Shown: positions 54,945 to 64,000, numbered from the stretch's first letter. The stretch: 64,000 bases of DNA from Dictyobacter formicarum (GCF_016587435.1 NZ_BNJJ01000018.1:62001-126000); one strand, 5' to 3'. The notes: generated from the sequence alone by a model not told the origin. Numbers and translations are program-made.

Positions 54945-55566
54945 GTATCCAGTCTTGTTCGAGATGGTTGTTGAGATACACATTGGTCCGATGCACCACA
55001 TCATTTCCCATGATCTCGCGTATTGCACGCGGATAAGAGCGATGTCCGTCTGTGGTGACCGTCTCTGGAGTATAACCAACTACCGCGACGGCTTGCTTAA
55101 AGAACTGTTTGGCAGCATCCATGTTCCTCTTTTCACTCAGCCGTGAATCAACCAGATTGCCATCTCGATCAATGGCCCGATAGAGATAGCACCACTTCCC
55201 ATGCACTTTGACATAGGTTTCATCGACATACCACGAGGTTCCTACTTGGCTTCGCCGTTTGGTCCGCAAGTGGTCCGCGATCAAGGGAGCAAACCGCTCT
55301 TCCCAGTCTCGAACCGTTTCATGCGTCAACACAAAGCCGCGCTCTAAAAATAACGCGGTGACATCCCGCAAGCTCAGTTTGTAGCGCAATCGTCACAAGA
55401 CCACAAGCAGGACGATGTCCGTGGGAAATGCGAGATAGTTGAATGGGGTACCAGTTCGTTCGTTAAAGCTATGTTGACACTGAGAGCAAAAGAACGTTGC
55501 GTAGCCCAGTTTGGTTTTCTTCGCTCGCTTCTTGGTCGTGGCGGCAGCACAATAGGGGCAGTTCAT
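54945..55566 (-). pseudogene. IS6-type transposase, nonsense and 3'-truncated
   Basis: From ATG at 55566 it reads a zinc-ribbon start (NCPYCAAATTKKRAKKTK, FFCSQCQHSF), then an in-frame TGA at 55390-55392 (probably from TGG), then SLRDVTALFLERGF, GTSWYVDETYVKVHGKW and VTTDGHRSYPRAI. It breaks at NNHLEQD where the IS481-like element begins. Its missing C-terminal part is not on the other side of that element. A probable IS end (GGCTTGAGTTCTGACAGAACC, given in part) lies at 55647-55667. Confidence 0.82.
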
Positions 55567-55844
55567 CGGTCAACACTCCTGTTCCATCCTGTTTTCATGG
55601 GATGAGCATAGCAGAAGTATGAGTGCTCTGCCAAGAGGATGGCTTGAGTTCTGACAGAACCAACCCTTACCCTGATTCACTCCCTTCATCTGCTCACCAC
55701 ACGCAGCCATGTGATGCTTTAGTCTCTGTGCGATATCCCGTGCAAAACATCTTGCCTGCATTGAAAGAACAGGGTAAGCTACTCTGTAAGGCGAGTTTCC
55801 TATCGACATTCAGCCGTTGCTCGCCTGCAATGAGGATATTTTGC

Positions 55845-56210
55845 ATGAATGAGCATCGGAAGCGTGTGCTGTTTCTCTGTGCCCATCGCTCAGTTCGTGC
55901 GCTCATGGCTGCAAGTTTGCTTACAGCACGAGTTCATGGCCCATGGGATATTTGGAGTACACCACTGCAGGAGAACGGGCAAGAGCTAGATCTTGCACAC
56001 CAAGTGCTTGATGAGGTAGGTATCCCACTCCTCGCCTCACCACAAACGACCGAACCAGACTTTGGTCTTTCTTGGAATGAAGGCACCCACGTGTTACGCA
56101 ACAAGATTCACATTTTGCTACAGTATCCTCACAGGCTCGTTCAATGGTCTCGCTTTTTTCTGGTCACAAGTGAGAAACATCTCTTCCTTAAAGAAACAGG
56201 AGAGCAATAA
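55845..56210 (+). CDS. low-molecular-weight phosphatase/arsenate reductase-like protein (121 aa)
   Basis: It begins with the LMW-PTP-like strand and loop RVLFLCAHRSVRALMAASLL, containing the C-x5-R signature (CAHRSVR). The rest (GQELDLAHQVLDEVGIPLL) fits the helix after the active loop, but the usual C-terminal DP loop is not evident, so activity is uncertain. Regulators and arsenate reductases of this fold are common in stress or arsenic loci, and no such neighbours are seen. ATG at 55845 has GAGGA about 10 nt upstream. Confidence 0.6.
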   Translation: MNEHRKRVLFLCAHRSVRALMAASLLTARVHGPWDIWSTPLQENGQELDLAHQVLDEVGIPLLASPQTTEPDFGLSWNEGTHVLRNKIHILLQYPHRLVQWSRFFLVTSEKHLFLKETGEQ

Positions 56211-56522
56211 AACAAGAATTGCATCTCGCTGCACGGAAGATGACGGAGATCTATTCTATCAGAGATGCAACAATGTATTCCTCCGCATCTCACTCATCCA
56301 TATTCCTCTTTTTATGCACATGAGATGCACCTCTTCAATATATACTTGACAATGATTGTCTGGTAGATTACACTTTTACAGTAAAAGAACAGGCCAGAAG
56401 AACGCGACAGCAAATAATAGACAGGTCAGGGGCTGCCGCCCCTTACATCCCCGCCTATCAATCGTCGATTGACAGAACGCTAGATCCTTTGGGGCGAAAA
56501 ATGGAAAGATCAGGGTGAGGTA
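56211..56522. other. intergenic, no gene recognised
   Basis: AT-rich after 56340. Probably holds the promoter of the sulfite-oxidase-like operon; no clear consensus boxes were found. Confidence 0.4.
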
Positions 56523-57134
56523 ATGAGTGAAGGTTTTTTCTCGCGGGGGTTTCAAGGTCGTCGCCCACGGAGCGATGAGCGTGGACGAATCCCGCCGGGA
56601 CAATATCAGGAGCGTGGCTTTCCCGTCCTTTCGGCAGGACCGACGCCACACACCCCTCTCGCACACTGGGATTTTTCCCTGCTTGGAGAAGTCAAGCAAC
56701 CGAAGCGATGGACCTGGGATGCATTTCGCGACCTGCCACATGAGACGATAACCAAAGACATCCACTGCGTGACCAAGTGGTCGAAACTGGATACGCACTG
56801 GGAAGGCGTCTCCGTCGATACACTGCTAGAGCAGGTGGAGTACGATGCCCACTACGTAGTCGCCTTCAGTGATGGCGGCTATACCACCAACCTTCCGCTG
56901 GCAGACGTCCTCGCTGGGAAGGCGTGGGTCGTCTATGGGTATGAGGGGCAGCCTCTCTCCCCTGAACACGGTGGTCCGGCACGCTTGCTGGTTCCCCATC
57001 TCTACTTCTGGAAGAGCGCCAAGTGGATTCGGGGCCTGCGATTGGTTGATCAGGATGAACAAGGCTTCTGGGAGTCGCTTGGCTACAACAATCACGGTGA
57101 TCCATGGAAAGAAGAACGGTACCAGGGTGATTAA
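56523..57134 (+). CDS. sulfite-oxidase-like molybdopterin oxidoreductase (203 aa)
   Basis: A single oxidoreductase molybdopterin-binding domain (YedY/SUOX-like fold): HWDFSLLGEVKQPKRWTWDA, the molybdenum-ligand cysteine in DIHCVTKWSKLDTHWEGVS, GYTTNLPLADVLAGKAWVVY, HGGPARLLVPHLYFWKSAKW. About 200 aa is normal for this cytoplasmic subgroup; no signal peptide or Tat motif is visible. It is followed by an overlapping flavin reductase gene (decayed) and DUF6510, a known three-gene arrangement in actinobacteria and Ktedonobacteria. The physiological substrate is unknown. Confidence 0.9.
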   Translation: MSEGFFSRGFQGRRPRSDERGRIPPGQYQERGFPVLSAGPTPHTPLAHWDFSLLGEVKQPKRWTWDAFRDLPHETITKDIHCVTKWSKLDTHWEGVSVDTLLEQVEYDAHYVVAFSDGGYTTNLPLADVLAGKAWVVYGYEGQPLSPEHGGPARLLVPHLYFWKSAKWIRGLRLVDQDEQGFWESLGYNNHGDPWKEERYQGD

Positions 57135-57732
57135 GTTGGCAACTCGCGAGGTGGTTGCGATGCGGGAAGAAACAGCGTAGGTGAAAAGCATTACGCTCGC
57201 CGCTTCTCACTGGCAAGGGCATCGACAGGGACAGCATGTGGATATGCAGATCACGGCTGAAGACAGCTACCAGGCGGAGCGCAACTATTCGATTACATCT
57301 GCTTCCCGGCAGGAACGATATGTGACGCTCATCGTCGAACGGCTCACTGATGGGGAAGTGTCACCTTACCGCATGAGTGAGCTACATGTCGGTGACCAGA
57401 TGGAACTGTGTGGCCTTTTGTTTGCTATATTCGTGGCAATCGAACACAGAGGTGGTCTACCGTGATGAACGTACTCGCCTGGCCAGGGACGGTACGATGA
57501 TTGAGGTAGTGCAGACACTGGCCCGCGTGCAACCACCAGATGGACTGGGTATCATTGCCGCATCGATACTGAGATGCGGCGTGAGGCGGCATGGCTGGCT
57601 GATCAACGCCCGCTAATGTTCATCTGTGGTCCAACCCCATTCGCCGAAACTGCCGCAGAGAGACTTGGCACACTGGGATATGAACCAGAACGAATCAAAA
57701 CCGAACGATTCGGACCGACAGGAGAAACATGA
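57127..57732 (+). pseudogene. ferredoxin/flavin-NAD(P) reductase, decayed
   Basis: The reading starts at a GTG overlapping the previous stop (GTGATTAA). An in-frame TAG at 57178-57180 interrupts the first strand. VKSITLAASHWQGHRQGQHV and ERNYSITSAS (FAD-binding) are intact. Around 57420-57440 there is a frame change and loss of about 50 codons that should hold the NAD-binding GGSG motif. A later stretch reads NTEVVYRDERTRLA and, in another frame, ADQRPLMFICGPTPFAETAA ... RFGPTGET to TGA at 57732. At least three lesions make it a pseudogene. Confidence 0.82.
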
Positions 57733-57977
57733 TGGAGAACAAGCTTGATGACAATGCTGCCGGGGACATCTTGCAAGAGATCTTCCCCGCTGAAATAACG
57801 CAGGTCCAGGCAACCTGCACACGTTGCGGCGCAACATCTGCCATCGGTGCGCTGGCGGTCTATATGCATAGGATGGGGATGGTCATGCGCTGCCCCTCCT
57901 GCGATACTGCGCTCATTCGCGTTGCACAGATAAAGGAACACTACAGGTTGGATATGCAGGACGTCCGCATCCTTTAG
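57729..57977 (+). CDS. DUF6510 family zinc-ribbon protein (82 aa)
   Basis: Starts at ATGA overlap with the end of the decayed reductase. Two CxxC pairs (ATCTRCGATSAIG and MRCPSCDTALIRV) make a zinc-ribbon-like fold, and the length and flanking LDDNAAGDILQEIF fit DUF6510, which is routinely found next to sulfite-oxidase-like and flavin reductase genes. Likely an accessory or rubredoxin-like protein of that enzyme; the function is unproven. Confidence 0.85.
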   Translation: MMENKLDDNAAGDILQEIFPAEITQVQATCTRCGATSAIGALAVYMHRMGMVMRCPSCDTALIRVAQIKEHYRLDMQDVRIL

Positions 57978-58560
57978 ATGCGGCGCGGAGGCATAATCCG
58001 TCTTCTGCTCTCAGTCTGGCATATCGTTTATTATAGAAGGAAAAATGCGATGCATGTCGCATAAAGTAGGGCCTTCACGCTGAGGACTGGCGTCCAGTCC
58101 TTAATTGCATGGTTCTCGTGTAGATGGGATCTCGTATAACTTTTTTCTCTTTCCTTTTCGTTCCTTTTTTTGTTACTATACCATATTTTTGTATGTACCT
58201 GTCAAAATGTATGCGACTTAGCACACTGGCTCCATACGGAAGCAAGCGTGAGAAATCAAAGAGATTGACCCTGTCCTGAGAAGGTGTAAACTACAGCGGG
58301 AAGAACGAAAATTTCGCTTGCAAAGAATCATCAGTAATGAAGACGTTGGGCACCTTGATGCCAGGAGAAAAGCTTGACACTCCTGTTTCTTGAATGGATA
58401 GAACCCAATACGGGGGGATTTCTATCTATTTATTAAGAAAGAAGCATATATTTAAAAAGGAGACATTTACGCGCTTACAAGGAAAAACGGCATTGGTCAC
58501 GGGGAGTACCTCAGCTCTGCACTCTCCAGATCACCAAATGTGACACTGTTGGGAAACTTT
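57978..58560. other. gap with a short SDR N-terminal fragment
   Basis: From 58469 the sequence reads TRLQGKTALVTGSTS after AAAAAGGAGA, i.e. the N-terminus of a short-chain dehydrogenase (TGxxxGxG start) with ACG where ATG is expected. The similarity stops after about 15 codons, where transposase-derived sequence begins. The rest of the gap shows nothing. Confidence 0.5.
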
Positions 58561-58742
58561 TTAAGCAGCAAGATAAAGCCTCTGGAAGGCAGAGACACGT
58601 GTAGGAGCGAGTTCATCCCCATCAAGCCACGCAACCGCACGCACCACATTGATCGCAGCGGCAATTCCGAGATGTTGCAAATGCGTTTTGGCAAAGCCAA
58701 TATAACGGGAGCGGCGCATGCTATTAGCGCCGATGGTATACT
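58561..58742 (-). pseudogene. transposase C-terminal fragment (IS1182/IS5 type)
   Basis: The frame reads SMRRSRYIGFAKTHLQHLGI, AINVVRAVAWLDGDELAPTR, matching the end of IS1182/IS5-like transposases. Its upstream part is cut by the ISL3 element at 58743, and no continuation is found beyond 60550. Confidence 0.7.
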
Positions 58743-60550
58743 GGCTCTGTAGCACTTTGCGTGATGGGTAAGGTTAAGCTGCATGCAGCACCCGCAATCG
58801 GAGGAGATCGAACTTTGCTCGACCGTACATTTGCCGCTTGAGATACTTTAAACGTGTTACCTGGCCCTCTACCTGTCCATTACTTTCTACCATTGATAAT
58901 CCAGCTTGTACTGCCGCATAATCGCGCCTGATCCCCGAAGCGAAACTGATGAGTTCACGAGGGCCATACTCTTTCGTGCGTTGGAGCCACACATCCAGGT
59001 GCGTTCCTTGCCGCAGCCTCACCATTGAGACGAACTGCTGGCTCAATTCATACGCTTGTTTCATCTCCTCGCTGGCTTGGTACATCTGCTCAAGATAGGA
59101 CCGGTGCGTTGGAGAGAGTGTCTCAGGTTGCTTGATAAAGAGAAAAGACGCTTGCCGGGACGAGAGGTGGCGTTGGGCAGGCGGTGATGATGTGCGTTTG
59201 GGGCCACGGGTACGGCGAACAGGGGTTGGTGAACTGGTCCGCCAGTCAGAAATCAGAGCTCGTAGAGTGGTAGGCGACGACGCACGATAGCCGCGGGTCT
59301 GGATTTCGCGGAAGAGCTGAGCGGCATTCTGACATCCGGCGTCCCATCTTTCCCGCAGGTATGGCAGATAGGGATCGAGCTTGCTTCGTCGTTTCTTTCG
59401 CGGCCCTGATTCGGGAAAGGAGCCAGCTTCCAAGTAGCGATGCACCGTGTTGCGGGAGAGGCCAGTCGTTCGGGCGATCGCTCGCTCTCCAAGACCCTGC
59501 TGATGGAGTTCCGCCACCGCTTGATAGCGTTCATACCGCTTGCCGCGCCTCATTTGGCGAAGAGCCTCGGCGCGCGTGAGTGATACACGCTCTCCTTCCT
59601 TTCCGTCCTTTTCTTTCTGTTGCACTTGAGGTTCCATCAATGGCTTCTCGTCTGTCATCGCAGGCAGTGCGGTGCTTTTGCCCTCTTGCAAAGGAGGCAA
59701 GCACTGACGTTTGCGATCCAGCAGCCGTTGCACAGTGTCACGCAGGTTCGCAACCAGATGATAGCGGTCAGCGATCTGGATGGCGTCCGGGGCACCTTTT
59801 TTTGCACCCTCCGCATAGGAACTGGCGCGATCGCGACTCACAACCTCAACGCCGGGATGCTCACGGAGCCATCTCTCAAAGGTTCCTGCTTCCCGATCCG
59901 GCAGCAAGTCGATTGGTCGGTGAGCTTGCAGATCGACCAGGATTGTGCCGTAGTGATCTCCTTTTCTCCAAGCAAAGTCGTCTGTGCCCAGCATCCGTGG
60001 GGCTCTGATGGGTGCCATAGGTGTACGGCGCAGCAGGCGAAGCAGAGTCCAGAAGCTGACTGGCAGGCTCAAGAAGCAAGCCAAGCGCGCTCCTGCTCTG
60101 CCCCCAAGTGCAAAGGCGATCTCGCCTAAGGTTTTGCTCTGGCGCAACGTCCGGCGCGCATAGGCAGGAGCTATCTCTGGAAACTGTTCTGCAAACGTCT
60201 TGCGAATACAGGTTGGATTCTCGCAGAAAAACCGACGCACCTTCAGACGCAGCTCAACGGCGCGCCCTTGACAGGGCAGATCAGCAAGCCGTCGGTTGTA
60301 GCGACTATGAACATGTGATGAAGCATGCGTACATGCGGGACACATCTGGCTTGATTGCGATGATGCCAGAAGGAGTATGAGGGTATCGCCTTCAATGAAG
60401 AGGTCTTCCACCTGCATGTCAGCAGGCAATGCAAACAACAATGGATTCGTCACGAAACTCTTTCTTCTCGGGGAATGATGCGACTGAGTAGTAGTTGCCT
60501 TATTCTATCACTTTTTCCTCTGCTTTGATCACACAAAGTGCTACAGAGCC
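58743..60550. mobile_element. ISL3-family element, 1808 bp
   Basis: Terminal inverted repeats GGCTCTGTAGCACTTTGCGT (58743) and the near-complement ending at 60550 agree over about 23 bp with one or two mismatches. The GGCTCT start is typical of ISL3. Flanking octamers (GGTATACT and TCTTTCAG) do not match, so no target duplication is evident. Confidence 0.85.
58774..60453 (-). CDS. ISL3-family transposase (559 aa)
   Basis: The zinc-finger start (CPACTHASSHVHSRYNRRLA, FFCENPTC) is followed by an HTH (LGEIAFALGG) and a DDE_Tnp_ISL3 core (LGTDDFAWRKGDHYGTILVD, VVSRDRASSYAEGA, HLVANLRDTVQRLL), an internal HTH insertion (YQAVAELHQQGLGERAIART, LSRNTVHRYLEAG) and a C-terminal NGQVEGQVTRLKYLKRQMYG motif. 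The size is usual for the long ISL3 subgroup. GTG start. Confidence 0.92.
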   Translation of the reverse strand: MTNPLLFALPADMQVEDLFIEGDTLILLLASSQSSQMCPACTHASSHVHSRYNRRLADLPCQGRAVELRLKVRRFFCENPTCIRKTFAEQFPEIAPAYARRTLRQSKTLGEIAFALGGRAGARLACFLSLPVSFWTLLRLLRRTPMAPIRAPRMLGTDDFAWRKGDHYGTILVDLQAHRPIDLLPDREAGTFERWLREHPGVEVVSRDRASSYAEGAKKGAPDAIQIADRYHLVANLRDTVQRLLDRKRQCLPPLQEGKSTALPAMTDEKPLMEPQVQQKEKDGKEGERVSLTRAEALRQMRRGKRYERYQAVAELHQQGLGERAIARTTGLSRNTVHRYLEAGSFPESGPRKKRRSKLDPYLPYLRERWDAGCQNAAQLFREIQTRGYRASSPTTLRALISDWRTSSPTPVRRTRGPKRTSSPPAQRHLSSRQASFLFIKQPETLSPTHRSYLEQMYQASEEMKQAYELSQQFVSMVRLRQGTHLDVWLQRTKEYGPRELISFASGIRRDYAAVQAGLSMVESNGQVEGQVTRLKYLKRQMYGRAKFDLLRLRVLHAA

Positions 60551-60605
60551 TCTTTCAGTATAGCGTTTACACACATCACGAACCACACCGCTCCTTGTTC
60601 TCTTC

Positions 60606-61979
60606 CTACTTGCGTCGCTCCGGTTCATTGCTTTCTTCTGCTAGTTCTTGATCGTTGAACTGTTGGCAGTCGTGCATGGCCCGTTGCGTGTAGGCGTGAA
60701 TCTGCTGATGGCAAAGTAGATGAACCAGCGCCAGATTGCTGTAGACATCTTTTCCCCCAAAAGATTTTGCGAGAAGATGGTGAACCTGAAGCTCTTCATC
60801 ATTGAAGAGGGATTCTCCACATTCCAGACAACGACCTTTTTGTCGCTTGGCGATCTTCTGTCTTGAAAACGTCAGATCTTTTGCTTTGGCGGCCTGTCGC
60901 TGCTCCCAGTAGTCCTTGAGTTGAGGATCATCCGGCGATGCCGTCCCTTTGACGAGGACATGCCGTTCTATCGGGAACCATCCAAACTTGAGGAGATATC
61001 CCCCAGTGGCTTTCTCCCCAAAAACCCACCGATCTGACCGATCCAGGTTCAAGCGTCCCCAGTATTTCTGGTGCCGCCAGTGTTTGGATTTAGTAGGGTG
61101 CTGCCATTTGGCGTAACGGTCTGCCCGGTAAAACATCCAGCTATCCAGTTTGTGGAAGATAGCACTTGCCACCACCGTCCGAAAGTAATTCGCCCACCCC
61201 CGGATGATCGGATTCAGTCTTGCCAGGACTCCCTGGACATTGCTTCCCTTTCCTTTCATCCAGATGTCTTTGAGTTTCCTTTGGACGGCCCGTACCGAGG
61301 CTTTGCTTGGTTTAATTAAGAGCTTCCATCCCGTTCGGGAAGTCTTTGGTGCTGGATAGTGCCTGATGTGAAACCCTAAGAAATCAAATCCTTTGGTCAG
61401 GTGAACGATGCGGGTTTTCTCCTCTGAGAGACATAATCCCCGCTCTTTCAGCCATTCCACAAGGATGCTTTGGACAGCTTCGGCATCCTGTTCACTTTCA
61501 CAAAAGCAAACAAAATCATCGGCATACCTCACTACCGCATGCGTGCCTCTGATATATCCTCCCGCACTGTACTTAACGCCAATAGCATTTTCCATACCAT
61601 GCAGTGCAATATTCGCTAAAAGTGGGGAAATCACCCCGCCTTGTGGCGTTCCTTGTTCTGTGGTGTAAAATGTCCCATAATCCACATACCCTGCTTTCAA
61701 CCATTGTTTAATCAGCTCTTTGCCAGGAACTGGTCCAATGGCTTTGAGTAAGTATTCGTGCGAAATGTTATCAAAAGCTCCTCGTATATCCGCATCAAGA
61801 ACCCATTTCTTAGTCTTGTTTGGCCGGGCCAACCCATAGATTTTCCCAATAGCATCCTGACAACTGCGGCCCGGTCGAAATCCATAGCTCGTTCCCTCAA
61901 ACCTGGCCTCCCATGCCGGTTCCAGGGCATTTTTGACCATAGCCTGAAGACAGCGATCCACCACGACAGGCATCTTCAC
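60606..61979 (-). CDS. group II intron reverse transcriptase/maturase, 5'-truncated
   Basis: The 457-codon frame holds RT motifs from RT2 onward: SYGFRPGRSCQDAI, WVLDADIRGAFDNISH, GTPQGGVISPLLANI, catalytic VRYADDFV, then the maturase X domain (LKDIWMKGKGSNVQGVLARL, NPIIRGWANYF) and a C-terminal HNH nuclease (CLECGESLFNDEELQVHHLL, HLLCHQQIHAY). The N-terminal about 100 residues (RT0/RT1) are missing, so it is probably inactive, although AGGAGG lies 9 nt before a GTG. The downstream intron domains V/VI are not visible before the ISL3 element. Confidence 0.88.
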   Translation of the reverse strand: MKMPVVVDRCLQAMVKNALEPAWEARFEGTSYGFRPGRSCQDAIGKIYGLARPNKTKKWVLDADIRGAFDNISHEYLLKAIGPVPGKELIKQWLKAGYVDYGTFYTTEQGTPQGGVISPLLANIALHGMENAIGVKYSAGGYIRGTHAVVRYADDFVCFCESEQDAEAVQSILVEWLKERGLCLSEEKTRIVHLTKGFDFLGFHIRHYPAPKTSRTGWKLLIKPSKASVRAVQRKLKDIWMKGKGSNVQGVLARLNPIIRGWANYFRTVVASAIFHKLDSWMFYRADRYAKWQHPTKSKHWRHQKYWGRLNLDRSDRWVFGEKATGGYLLKFGWFPIERHVLVKGTASPDDPQLKDYWEQRQAAKAKDLTFSRQKIAKRQKGRCLECGESLFNDEELQVHHLLAKSFGGKDVYSNLALVHLLCHQQIHAYTQRAMHDCQQFNDQELAEESNEPERRK

Positions 61980-62023
61980 AGCACACTACCTCCTTTGACA
62001 ACCCATCTGGGAAATGGGTCACG

Positions 62024-62275
62024 GTGACTCATCCCCACCATCCATTGCATGGCCAGCGCGTGCAGTTTGTCCGCCTCAGGCGAGGCCCAAATCCTGACCT
62101 CATCATTCGTCTGCCTGATGGCTATCACGCGGCAATCGCTGCCAGCTTGACAGACTACGCAGGCCCTCCCCTCGTTGATCCCGACGCAGTGGAACCGCCC
62201 TTGCTTTTGCTCGAAGGCTTGTGGCAAATGGCCCAGTGGATTGCACAGCCCACGAGTTGCGCAATGAGCCTGTAG
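62024..62275 (+). CDS. small DUF5372-like (Y4bF-type) protein (83 aa)
   Basis: It reads THPHHPLHGQRVQFVRLRRG, PNPDLIIRLPDGYHAAIAAS, LTDYAGPP, the pattern of small proteins that travel with site-specific recombinase or IS modules. The in-frame codons before the GTG also fit (WVTVTHP), so the gene may begin further left and be truncated by the intron fragment. A family call from memory only. Confidence 0.55.
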   Translation: MTHPHHPLHGQRVQFVRLRRGPNPDLIIRLPDGYHAAIAASLTDYAGPPLVDPDAVEPPLLLLEGLWQMAQWIAQPTSCAMSL

Positions 62276-62455
62276 AAGAGTTTATCACTCGTAGATGAGA
62301 TAAAAGCCGAGAGGAGATGACGCTTCCTGGCAGAAAAATGACCGAAAAGAAGTGTGAAAGCGGGGAAACCAGGAAAAAAGGCCACAGGAATTCCACACGG
62401 AATGCTTGGCCGTTCCGCCGAGAACGCACAGCATCGTGGTGACAGAGATCGAACG

Positions 62456-63999
62456 TTACATGCTCTCAAGACCGAGAAACGCAGCAAAGGCCTCGGGAAT
62501 GCCGAAGAGCGTGATCCTCACCAGTGCCGCAGTTGGGGTCCGTTCATTGCGAGCCCGCCGTTCGTGAAAGGTCAGCCGCATATGCGCCCGTTGGGCGCGA
62601 GAAAGCACACCCGACGATGCGTCGCAGGGAGGCACAAGCGCAGGATGAACCGCCACATCCAGGCGTTGATAACGGACCAACTGGATGCAGGCTCGACGCG
62701 AGCGCCTGCGACTCCAATCCCGCCACAGCAGCGGCTCTTCGCCGATCGCCCGGGGATGCAACAGGAGACTCACCTGGCGCGGCTTCGCGGTGGCATGTCC
62801 CTCCCACTGACACTGCTCTCGCAACGGGCAGGGACGACAATTGCGAATACTGGCTCCATAGACCAGGCGCAGACTCCCATTGGCCTCCGGGCGCCGTTCT
62901 TGCAGCACCAGTGACGCTCCCGCAGGACAACGTAAGGTCCCATCGGGCTGGCGCGCAAAGTCCTTGCCTGAGAAACGACCCGCTTTCCAGGACGAGGCGG
63001 CGGTGGCGGGAGCATAGCCGGAAGCAGAACCAGGCGCCTGCTCCTGGTGGGCTGGCGCAAACTCCGTGGTGCGGACCGGCTCGGCAAGCAACTGCTGACC
63101 CAGTTCCAGACGCAGATTCCAGATCCATTGACTGATGATTTGCCAGGCTTCTTGCCCCCAGGGGGCATGGCTACACCAACGATCAGGGTCCTGCTCGAGA
63201 TCTTCATCCCACAGGGCTGGCTCAAAGGAACCACGATGCAGATAGAGCGCCATGACATCTGCCGCCGTGAAAGCTGTCGGTGCCAGATTGGTGAAGAAGA
63301 GCTCGTAGACCACGCCATCACGGGTGATGCCAATCCGACTTTTCGTGGTGCCTGCCGGGTGGGTGGCCACAATGATCCGGTAGCGCTTCCCGCCGCCGTC
63401 CAGGGGCAGATTTGGGCAATCGTAGAGCGTGCGCACCATCCCGCTTTCTGGCAGCGTGAACGGCTGATCGGGGGGCAGGCAAAGGCGTGCCTGGATCTCG
63501 GCTTGATCCAGGAGGTGATAGTCTTTGCCACGTGTGACGTAGCGCATCTCTCCCAGATCAGTGAGGACCGCTCTGGTGCCATATTGACCGTCAAGGCGCA
63601 CGAGCAGGCGTGAAGGAGGCAGATGGATCGCCTGAGCATAGGTCTCGATGGCCGTCAGCGCCCGACGCAACTCGAGACGGTACTGGCCATTGCCCGGGTT
63701 GCCAAAGCTGGCCAACCAGTGATGGGTATGGGCTTGCAGGATGGTCGTTCGGCTGCGGACCACTTCCCCCGCTTGCGTCCCGTGTAGCCTGGTGCACAGA
63801 GCTGCTGGAGTCGTCGGACTGGGGCGGGCCGATCCGCCGTCTGCGGCAAGGCTCGTTGGCGAGCCGCCTCTCGGGTGCCATCCACATCAAAGACCAGCAG
63901 ATGGTCCCCTTGCCGGTCCCACAACCCACCTGGCAGTTCTTCGCTGGTCAGAGGGCGAGCCAGCAGATCAGCGAGGAACTGGGTGCGCAAAGCTTCAAC
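62456..63999 (-). pseudogene. DDE transposase with a frameshift, runs off the right edge
   Basis: Two overlapping frames encode one protein. The upstream frame (63655-63990, to the window edge) has LLVFDVDGTREAARQRALPQ and ends in TGRKRG. The downstream 435-codon frame continues VVRSRTTILQAHTHHWLASF, RLLVRLDGQYGTRAVLTDLG, YRIIVATHPAGTTKSRIG and a Cys-rich end (CRPCPLREQCQWEG). The switch occurs at CGGGGGAAG near 63765, so a one-base change or programmed slippage is possible. The family is unclear (IS1182/IS1380-like features). The start lies outside the window. Confidence 0.7.
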
Positions 64000-64000
64000 G

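Noticed and set aside
62354..63613. Plus-strand frames of 186, 203 and 188 codons
   Set aside because: They are antisense or frame-shifted shadows of the right-edge transposase.
1..64000. tRNA, rRNA or integrase attachment sites
   Set aside because: None recognised by eye on either strand; a covariance scan was not possible.

Overview
The window looks like a chromosomal stretch of a large, IS-rich Ktedonobacteria-like (Chloroflexota) genome. I infer this from moderate GC, many different transposases and broken transposase pieces, a BTAD/SARP-type regulator, group II introns, and a sulfite-oxidase-like / flavin reductase / DUF6510 trio. No rRNA, tRNA or CRISPR array was seen, so the taxonomic call is an inference from gene content only.

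Region 1 (1-2.9 kb) is mobile DNA: one copy of an ORF-less group II intron, the end of an IS481-like element, a complete DDE transposase gene, and an orphan group II intron domain V/VI. Region 2 (2.9-33.9 kb, all genes on the minus strand) is the core of the window: a complete-looking extracellular contractile injection system (eCIS) locus of the Afp/PVC/phage-tail type. In transcription order it has a SARP-like regulator, two DUF4157 (eCIS-core) putative effectors, a Pvc16-like cap protein, an unknown protein, sheath, tube, a second sheath, a second tube, a LysM adaptor, a 59-codon Pvc6-like small protein, a spike split in two genes (gp27-like hub and gp5-like OB/needle), a protein with a C-terminal membrane segment, gp25, baseplate J/gp6, tail protein I/gp7, two related baseplate-peripheral proteins (one with a ricin-type lectin region), an unknown protein and the Afp15-type AAA+ ATPase. 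Three perfect 11-nt tandem repeats sit just upstream of the structural operon. Their 11-bp period is that of SARP binding sites, and a SARP-like regulator is encoded in the same locus.

Region 3 (34-44.7 kb) mixes nested IS6-type remnants, an XRE regulator with a consensus promoter, a DinD/BRO-N-like gene preceded by a perfect palindrome, a perfect 548-bp inverted repeat built from an IS481-like transposase end, a small P-loop kinase, a METTL25/RRNAD1-like methyltransferase and a degenerate GC-rich stretch. Region 4 (45-52.8 kb) has a triple-BON protein, a small heat-shock protein cut by a 213-bp MITE-like element, a 3-kb transposon with two unrelated DDE transposase genes in one operon, and an inverted-repeat-bounded segment carrying tlyA and reaching into a truncated WD40 gene.

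Region 5 (52.7-64 kb) has an IS481-like element whose transposase start codon is interrupted by the second copy of the ORF-less group II intron, a low-molecular-weight phosphatase-like gene, the sulfite-oxidase-like operon with a decayed flavin reductase, an ISL3 element, a 5'-truncated group II intron reverse transcriptase, and a frameshifted transposase that runs off the right edge. The two most notable items are the eCIS locus with its regulatory repeats and paired effectors, and the ORF-less intron, whose EBS1/IBS1 and EBS2/IBS2 pairings can be read directly.
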